This document shows, one piece after another, positions 55,801 through 64,000 of a stretch of DNA of 64,000 nucleotides. The stretch comes from Struthio camelus. Lineage: Eukaryota > Chordata > Aves > Struthioniformes > Struthionidae. A program made the translations under genes and the position numbers. The DNA lies in contig NC_090982.1 of NCBI RefSeq assembly GCF_040807025.1, forward strand, positions 89,591,463-89,655,462, given 5' to 3'. Under the pieces are notes generated by a model. The model had not been told where the DNA came from. It ran no database searches and was given only the letters and a program-made list of their open reading frames with translations. How positions within the stretch are numbered: the first letter of the stretch is position 1; each line of letters opens with the position of its first letter.

Positions 55801-57990
55801 AGTACGCTCTGCAGCACAGGCATTGCATGGTCTGGAGATATGACAGATCTCCAGTGTCACTAGGTGGAACTTCTGCTTGGACACCTCTGAGTTAAGGTCC
55901 TGATCTTTTCCCAGCTTATAAGCAATAGTCCTAAATATTGGTCCAGCCCATGCGAGTAACATGTCAAATCAACCCAACTCTGTGTAAATACACTTCTTCT
56001 GCTCCCCCACCGTGCAATCCTGCATGCAATTCATCTGTGGTGGAAGGAAACACATAGTGAGAAAAGAGGTGGATCTCAGATACACCAGTGAATTACATCA
56101 GAGACGTTATCACGGATATTCCCCAGAGGAGATGCGCGTGCAATACGCTTTCATACCGACAGTCTACCAAGCAAAACTTGACATACTTACAATTCTTTTG
56201 CATGTTTCTCAGTGCTTCTTTTTAAATGTAAAGAGCAGTATAAATGCCGAGAAATTCTGCAGCTTCATGACAACTGCCACATGACGTGGCTGGGGAGCGT
56301 GTGTTCACACGGGGAGATGCTACTGGGAAAAGGGGTAACAAAGCAATTAGTGCCTCCTGCCCCCAGCAAACTAACACCTAATCAGGATTGCAAATAATTT
56401 ATCCATTTAAATAGTCACAATTTACGTTTTCTCTTCCTGGATTAAACAGGATGTGGCTCTTTCAATTTGTGGCTGGCATATCTTTCCTAATGCTTCGGTG
56501 AGATCACTAGCAGGCTGCTTAAAATTTAGGGGGAAATAGTTTTTATGATTAACAGCTGGCAAGACTTAGTTCTTAACATTAATTACAGGATTAACCTACT
56601 TACTTTGGATGGAAAGCTCCTACAACTTTCCAACAACAGTACTTAGCAACAGCATAAGAAATTACAGTTGGTGAGACCATGCTCCCGCTAAAAAGAGTGG
56701 AGTTTTTGCTATTGACGTGAACTGAAGCAGCAGTGAACCGTTGTTGCATGTTACTAAACAGAAGTATTTCAGCATCACGCTCTACATGATCTATTTTAGC
56801 TGTGAAACAAAAGTTAGTCCCGAGCAAATGCCCTAGCCCTCCGGGCAAGCTGCCGCTGCGCCTGGAGACGTTGCGGTGCCTCTAGCGGAGCTGACCGCAG
56901 GGAAGGTGCGCTCCAGCCACGGGCACGTTTCTCAGAGGAAAGTGCTGACAAAGTCAGGTTTAAAGTTACGTGCTGGGCTGAGACCTGGAGCAGCGGAGGT
57001 GCCAGCATGCAGCCCTTTCCGCTCCCTGCTGGGACCGCGGCGAGGTTCATTGACTTCTGTATTGCAAAATGGGTCTGCAAGGTCCCAAGCATGCTACTGC
57101 TCAGCAGAGGAGCAATACGGGTGTCAGACGGAAAAGCACCATTAAATCATGTTGTTCCTGTGACCTTTGTGAAACTGAGGCACTGCGCTAACTCCTTCCA
57201 ACATAGCATTCGAGCGCTGTTCCTTGGAGCCCTGCGAAGAAAGGGCATTTCCACAAGGCCCTTGAGGAAAACAGCGAGCATGACATATTCACCCAAATCC
57301 GCAGCATAAAGAGGGACCACAAAGATTGGCACAGCGACGCGGCAGCATCGGTCCTAGGGGCGCGTGTCTGTATCAGCAGATGGTGATTCAGGGGGATGGG
57401 ATTTCTGGGCAGGTTGCAAACTGAGCACAGACTGCCGTAAGAGCAGCAAAGACGCACGCTCGTACCCCTTCAGAGCAGCCCGAGATCCAGAGCAGTCCCC
57501 AGAGCGCTCTGACAGACACGCTTCTGACACATCCGTAGATGGTTTATTCCCACAAGCGTTAGGGTACCCCCCGGGAACGTCACCCCTGGGGCAGCTCCGG
57601 GAAGAGGGGTGTGCAGGAAGCCCAGCCTGGGCTGCGGCAGCGGTGCTGAGGGCCGGGCTGGCTGCAGGCAGCGAGGGGACGTGGGGTGCCCCCGTCCCGG
57701 TCTGCTCTACCACCCACACGCTTCTGTGTGGCCTGTCTTCTCCAGCTGGGACGCAGGGGCTGCCTTTGGGGGATTTTTTTCCAAAGACCCACATCATGGC
57801 ATAGCATTTGATTCCCAGCCCGGCTTTATAAAACCGGTCTCGCCTAAACAAAAGACTCGCTCCCCTTTAAGCAATGTGCCACCAGAAACAGTAGTGAGGA
57901 AAATCACTGCGCGTCCTAGTGAGCATCAACTTTTCCTGCAATCCCCGTTTATGAAACTGGTGGAAAAAAGGGTGGATTTTCAGCTATTTT
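51671..57990. other. Intergenic DNA upstream of LMAN1
   Basis: Beyond the CpG island the DNA is AT-balanced. I found no exon, RNA gene or clear transposon apart from the AT microsatellite. Frames up to 165 codons near 57.35-57.85 kb lie in a GC-richer patch and are not recognisable proteins. The expected next gene, CCBE1, has collagen-like Gly-X-Y repeats that would be easy to notice; none are present. Confidence 0.6.
52779..52818. repeat. (AT)20 microsatellite
   Basis: Forty bases of perfect AT dinucleotide repeat, about 1.4 kb upstream of the LMAN1 start. Confidence 0.95.
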
Positions 57991-57999
57991 AAACAGTAT

Positions 58000-58800
58000 T
58001 TTTACAAACTAATTCAATTTCACCTCCACTCTAAGATATCTAGAAGTGGTAAAGTCATTTTACTTTTTGATTGGAGAGTATCTTAAAACGTACCAACACT
58101 TTAAAGAGACAGTTAATATTCTGACAATCTGTTATTATCTCTTGATAATAGGCTGACCCCAGCCTTGAGGGGGTCTCCCTTGTTCCTCCCCCGAGTCCAG
58201 AAATCAGAGTATGAAGGATATTACTTAATTTCAATTACAGTGTTAATTATAGAAGACAAACGGTTACTGAGTCTTGCACCATAATTAATCAACCTGATAT
58301 TTACTTAGTACATTGTTCACACCGGATTAAGCTGTAGCTAGACAAGCAGGGCAAGGAAAGTGACTGACAGAAGCATTATCATGGCACACTGCCTCCCATT
58401 GGGAAAGTTCATCTTCCTCCTGAAAGAGACGCCTTCAGGGATCATGTAATTTGAATTCCCTGTGAATTTAGTGTCATCTTAGCTTGACCAGCTCTGGAAG
58501 AACATATTAACCTCCTCTTGTGATTTTCAGAAAACCATTCTAATTTAGCAAGTAATTAAGGGTCACATGTAGGATAAAGAGCTAGATAAGCTTGGATTAC
58601 GCACAGGAAGCTTTGTTTCCAAGGCAACCCCAGCAGAGGGGGTGTTAATGCTGAGGTCAGTCAGTTAATGAACTGGGAATGGTTACTGGCTGCAAAACAT
58701 ATTAGAACTAGGGAAATGAAAATAACAATTGCATTACCATTTAATGATCTGATAGTAGAAAACAAATGCTTACGAAGCTAGCTACCATTGAAAATACCCG
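58000..58800. promoter_or_regulatory. AT-rich block with clustered homeodomain cores
   Basis: Within 600 bp there are TCAATTACAG and GTTAATTATAG (about 58,232-58,250), ATAATTAATCAACC (58,281), AGTAATTAAGGG (58,551) and several TTAAT/ATTAA cores, with no reading frame of note. Such blocks are typical of conserved enhancers in gene deserts. Conservation was not measured. Confidence 0.25.
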
Positions 58801-61800
58801 AGACAAAGGTTGCAGCAGGAGCGTTCTGTTCAATAGGGTCAAGAGACGTCCAAAACAATGACGCTCGACAAACCTCATATCTTTTTAAGCTAAAACCACT
58901 TCAGTCATCATTCATGGGTTTCACTACGTTCTCAGCGTGAAGCTGCCAACGTTTGCGTAAGCTGCCACCGCTTTCACGTGTACTCCATGCTGGAGGCTCC
59001 TTTCTTCCCAAGGTTCGCCGTGACAGAGGTCACTACCTGTGCAGTAACGCTGTCGGCGCGGAAGCAGCCTGATGGATTTAGCCCGCTGAAAGCAGGGCAC
59101 CAGGATTGCAAGAGCTCAGGAGGCAACAGCTTCCCTGAGGGCTGCAGGCTCCCGCGACTGGTCCCACGGGACATTTCACAGGGCAAGCACAGATAGTTAA
59201 CGTCACGGACGTGGCTGCAGTGCCCGAGCAGCTCACATGCGACAAACATAAAGTGATGTATTAGAACACATTCGTAATTAAAAAATAGATTCTTAGTCCG
59301 AGATTTGTTTCAGTGACTCCCCTAACCTTAATTTTGCTGCTGTAGGATCAGTACGTAGGCTTAGTCTCAATCCATTCTTCCTGATAATCAGCAGGCTTCG
59401 ATGAATAAAGACTGCGCTCCATAACTCCGTGATGGCATCTTTCTGTCATCAGGAAAAACTGGTTTGTTTCTGTTTCGACTGTGTGTAAAACCTCTGAGAG
59501 GCACCCTTCCAACCCGGGAGTCCACCATTAATCAGAGCAGGTGCAGCTCCCACTGACTTACCCAGAAGCCATGTCTGACTTTTCAGTGGCCTGAATTTAT
59601 CTCTAAGACAGCTGATCAGCCTATGAAGCTGTGCAGCTCGCCCAGCTGGATGCAAGATTGTCTTTGTTTTCAATACTCCGGACCACTCTGTCTCTGAAGA
59701 TAGCTAAGACAGGGGAATTTAATGTCATCTACAAACACGGCAATACACCTGGGAGAAGCAGCAAGTTTTTAATTAGAAATAATCAAAGCATTTCAAAGCA
59801 TGATTTCTGCTGAAAAAAAAAAAGTTGTTTTGTAAAAATGAATATTTTTTGAAAGTAATTTATTTCAGCTATAGTTTGGGTGATGGGAAGAATATTTTGA
59901 CTTGTTTTATTAGAAGGCAAAAAATCTTATTAACACTGTAATATTTCAGAATGGCATGTTTTAAATTTATATGTTGCATTTTAATATCAATACTGTCTAT
60001 ATGTATAGAATTTTATATTATTTATATTATTTTTATATGATATATTATAGGAATTGAGTATTTTTAACCTTGAAAAGAAAACAACCATTTTCCTTTTCAC
60101 TCCAGAGAAATTTTCAGATTTTGATCTAATTTAAAGTGAAACCCCTTAACTTTAGGAATTCCATTTTTCTCATGGCTTTTATTCCTATAAAAACATACAA
60201 ACTTTCCAGCAGAAGAGTCTTTTCAATAAGGAAATAAGTTAAAATTTTCCGTCAATATGCTGACATTGCATAATGTTTGAAACATTTGAGAATCAGATTA
60301 TTGTGCTATAAAGCAGCACAACGGAGATATTTTTAGGGTACAGCGAGTAGAAGCGGCCTGTTAGATAGGAAGTGCTTTCTCAGTTCACTTGTACCACAGC
60401 TGTACCCTGCGAGCTGTGAGAGAACTGCGCAGATTTTGTTGCAAGCTTTCTTGACAACAACCATTCCCTACCTTTTGCTACAATCACATGGCACCAGTGT
60501 CTTGAAGTGTATGTTAACAGCTGGGCCATATTTGAGTCTGGAATACAGGTAGGTCAGACTTTGTGCCATGCCTTTCGGCAACGCGCCTCCTTTGTGCATA
60601 TACAGATTTTTGTTGCCACCTTCTTTGCGTGTTTTGGTGTGCTTCCTCCGCGTGAGAGCAGGCGGTCCTGCTCCAGAGCATCGCCGCCTGCTCGAGGTGG
60701 CGCCTGGACACCCTCCCTCCGCAGCGCTTGCGGTAGGAAGACGACGGCGTTGAAGTCAAGCTGGCGGTCTGGGGCAGTTCTGGCTGCCGGGAGTCCCAGT
60801 GAGCGTTAGCGTGTGGACATGAGCAAAGGAGAGCTCTGGAAGGAGCGAGAGCTGGAAGCAACCGAGCGGGAAGTGCAGAGCTGGAACATCGGCAGGGAAG
60901 AGATGGAGGGAAGCGTAGTACCAGCCCTTCAGACATAAGAGTAGTTGCTCAAACAAAACAAACAAACACAAAATAGAGGAGGATTTGCCTTCTGTGTCCA
61001 CAGGCAACAGGAGAAAAAGTAACGGCCTTCAGTAAGTGAGACGTTCAAACTGTGGCAAGGAAAATTTAAGAAAAACGTTAGGAGAAACTGTATTTTTTCC
61101 GACGGCTGAGTAGTGCGAGCGTGCACCAAGGACGCCGCAGCATCTCTGCGTGCAGCCGCCTGGGGCCAGGCGGGACACACCGCCTCCGCGGTCCCTCCTT
61201 CCCTCCTGCTCCCTGCGACTGCGCTCCCGGTGCTTTGCTCTTCACCTTTCCCTGTCTCCGGCCAAAAAAGTCACAGTGGTACCTAATTTAGCCTCATCCT
61301 CAAGTGGTTTTAACGGTACGGCTACAGGACTTGAGCCGCGTTGGAAGTGATAACTCGTCTGCCTGTGAAAACGGGGTTTTGGACGGGGACAAAGAACATC
61401 CTTTTCCTGGTCACTCCGGTTGTAAAGAATCAGAAGCGACTGTAAAAGACTTATGAATATCAGCAGAGAGTGCATCGGGTGCTTGGAAAAGCCAAGAATC
61501 ACGCGAGGTCTGTGGTTCCCACAGTCTGGGCTAACATCAGGGTTTCTAAAATCAGCCGTGTCCTGGTTCGACCGGTGTGATGAAGCCATTGTACTGCAGG
61601 GACTGCTCCGTGGCGCGCCACTCGGCTGTGAGCTGTCCCTCGCGTGGCGCTGCCGCCCGTGGTGCTCTCACAGACGACTGCTGAGCAAGCCCCAGCAGAG
61701 CTTTCGGCTGTGCCCAAAATCTCTTGGAGGTTCTCTGGTACGACTCTATCCAGATGCAGAACAAATAAAAATAACCTCCTGACTGAACAGAGCTCAGGCT

Positions 61801-64000
61801 GCAAAGCACTTTTGGTATCTATCTTCTCTAAATCTTATTAGTGTATCTATGCAGTCTCAAAGTCCCAACACCACTTAAAGAGTTAGACATAAAGAAGGCA
61901 TTTAACTTTAACCTGATTCCTGGCAAGTCTCAGTTCAGCATTTGATCTGGCAGATATGCCAGCCAAAATTTTACCAAGGGTAACAAATGAACCCTGGAGT
62001 TAATCAAGACGCTCCACAAATTAAGCAGTGGAAAATGCGCAAGCAGGGTCGTGGTCAGACTTCGGGGCTTCCATGCAGACCTCAATATTCAGCAAACTCT
62101 TGACCTCCCAAATGATTCCAGCCTTCTTCTTTTCAGTAGTTTTGTTAAGGAATCGCTGTTAATGGTATTCCACAGAGATGGAAACAAGTGCTTTTCACTG
62201 TGCAGAAAGCTTTATGCTCATATTTGCTTCAATTCCCACAAGAAATCACTAATTAGTTAACTGAGTGACCTAAGTATGAGAAAAAGGCAAGATACCTGCT
62301 TCTTGGCCAGTAGTTCAGGGAAGTCATCGCAGTTAATTTTTTTTTTTTTTTAGGAAACACAATTTGCTAATTATTATTTCCAGAGCAAGACTAAAGCTAA
62401 GACATAATGCCTAGTCATTAATTAATAAAAGGCATCAGTCCTTCTATAGCCTACTTAGTATAGGACACTAGATTTGCAAAAAGATGCATGAATTAGATAG
62501 CCAAATCCACAGGTACCTGAATAAATGAGCTGCTGAGAGCTTAGCATGTTTGAAAAATCAAACAACAATCTAAATTTGGATTCAGGCAGCTGAGGCCCAA
62601 CGGTAGTGATCCGTATATTGGTAATTTTACCCTTCATAAACATCCACTGGAAATTGCTGGGAAAATATCACCATGCAAGAAGTCTTTTTGATCCTCACGG
62701 GGCAAGCAGAGTTGCATGGCAGCTCAGGCCCCGTCTCGGCCTTACCTCCCCTTTTGGCGCCTTAGGCGAGTCTAGGGCTGCAAAGTGACAACATTCAGTC
62801 AGTTCTTCACAGATTTTGCAGAACAGTTTAAACGCTGAACAGCCTTACTTTCCTCCGTCACTCCTTAACACCCTCTTCTGTGGCTCCGGCTGAGCGTGCT
62901 TGAGCTGAATTCTGTTAAAATGAACAATTGACCCCTTTACGTTTATTGCAAGCAGGGACGAGCTAAAATGATTTTAAAACATCTGAACCTCTTTGAACAG
63001 TAGAAGCTGCAGAATTTAGACTCTTTTAAAGCAAATGACCTGGAAGTGAACCATGAAAAACATGGACGCATCCCAGGCTTTGAACTTTGGCCTCTTGAAC
63101 GCAGCCTCCGGGGAAGCTGCTCATGTGATCCTGAGCGCTGCCCAACTCGAACTGCCCAATTTTCTCATTGCTACCTTTCTTCTCTCTCCGTGATAAGTCC
63201 TTTTCACTTGTCAGATGTCTGTCCCCCATACTCAGAGCCTCACCTCTGCTTCGCTCCTCTTCTCCCACTGTTTTCCTCTCCTCCCTCCTTGCTCTTGCTT
63301 TCTTTCTCCGTTATGTTCACCTGGCAACAAGCCTTTCCCCAGAAGCTGGGCATGCTTTCAGATACTTCAGATTTCTTCTCTGATGCAATACAGCCGCCTC
63401 AACGCGTAGGACGACGTAAGGAAGGATCCCCAAAGCGTCAGCTGAATTAGTTGGAACAGCCCCTTTAAATGTCAATGCTTTTCTCCCTTTTCATTCAAGG
63501 AAACAAGACCTCAAACGGCACTAAATGCTAAAACGCAGAGGATTTTGTGTGCATTACACGAGCGCTCACTGAATCAGGAACTAGGCCTTTAAATGCAAAT
63601 TCCCTCAGATTTGCTCAGGAATTCCCTTCTGTGGGGAGGGAAAAAAAAAATCTGTGATATAGAAGGGACCTTGCTGAAGGTGACGCCGATGCCGCCCATT
63701 TTCTAGGGCTTCTTGGCAGCAGTTTCTCTTAGCCTGCAGAGGGGTGGCGCAGCGGACGTCCTCCTGCCTTGGCTTCCTCAGCACGCCGGGACGTTTTTGG
63801 GCAGATCAGACCCTTCTAAGGAGGCTCTCTCTCTCTCTTACGTCCTGCCGGCTCTCCTCTCCTCCCTGGGCCAGCTCTCAGCGCGGCCGGCCCTGCCCTA
63901 ACAAGCCGCGTTGCCGGCGTACCTTGCCCGGCCGCCTGCTCGCTGCCAGGGACATCAGCACCCCCGGCCGCCCGGCTGCATGGCCTGCCTGAACGCCCCA
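58801..64000. other. Intergenic DNA to right edge
   Basis: No gene recognised. GC-richer patches occur near 60.65-60.85, 61.1-61.26 and 63.7-64.0 kb, an AT-rich stretch near 59.8-60.3 kb, a T run at 62,338-62,352 and a short (CT)n at 63,825-63,838. It may include the start of the CCBE1 3' region, but nothing shows it. Confidence 0.5.

Noticed and set aside
57354-57992. Frames of 127-165 codons on both strands
   Set aside because: They lie in a GC-richer patch, overlap each other on both strands, and have no similarity to known proteins.
51700-64000. CCBE1 3' exons at the right edge
   Set aside because: Expected by gene order, but no Gly-X-Y collagen repeats or other CCBE1-like coding segment could be found.
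1-64000. CRISPR arrays, bacterial operons, phage or retroviral genes
   Set aside because: No direct repeat-spacer arrays, no prokaryotic gene layout and no gag/pol/env-like frames. The only reverse transcriptase sequence is CR1 LINE.

Overview
The window is vertebrate nuclear DNA, most likely from a bird. The evidence is compact introns, repeated CR1 retrotransposon fragments (the main bird/reptile LINE), no primate or rodent repeats, and two multi-exon genes whose order matches the CPLX4-LMAN1 neighbourhood of human chromosome 18q21. Both genes are on the minus strand, and I could rebuild both reading frames exon by exon, with every junction in phase.

Left flank (1 to about 6,900): a CA/CG microsatellite and a 1 kb GC-rich minisatellite lead into GC-rich single-copy DNA, a possible conserved non-coding block (about 1,611-1,810), unremarkable intergenic DNA and a polypurine tract. 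By known vertebrate synteny the next gene to the left should be RAX, but no RAX exon is inside the window.

CPLX4 (6,920-26,004, minus): three coding exons encode a 160-residue complexin ending in a CAAX box (CSVM). This is the complexin of retinal ribbon synapses. The introns hold one fairly complete CR1 copy, several old CR1 remnants, a MIR-like remnant and a GC-rich island. A palindromic CRX/OTX-type site lies about 190 bp upstream of the start codon.

LMAN1 (32,349-51,393, minus): thirteen coding exons encode a 517-residue ERGIC-53 cargo receptor. The lectin Ca2+/mannose residues, oligomerising cysteines, transmembrane segment and C-terminal KKFF signal are all present. Intron 8 uses a non-canonical GC donor. 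The start codon lies in an exact TISU/YY1 element inside a CpG island with tandem GC boxes.

Right flank (about 51,700-64,000): no exon could be supported. It holds an AT microsatellite, an AT-rich block with repeated homeodomain-type core motifs, and patches of GC-rich DNA. CCBE1 is the expected next gene, but none of its coding sequence was recognised.

The two genes are not one pathway: one clamps SNARE complexes at photoreceptor and bipolar synapses, the other exports glycoproteins from the ER. I found no bacterial-type system, CRISPR array, tRNA, rRNA or intact virus. The observations most worth checking are regulatory or splicing signals: the GC-AG intron, the TISU start, the CRX-type palindrome and the candidate conserved elements.
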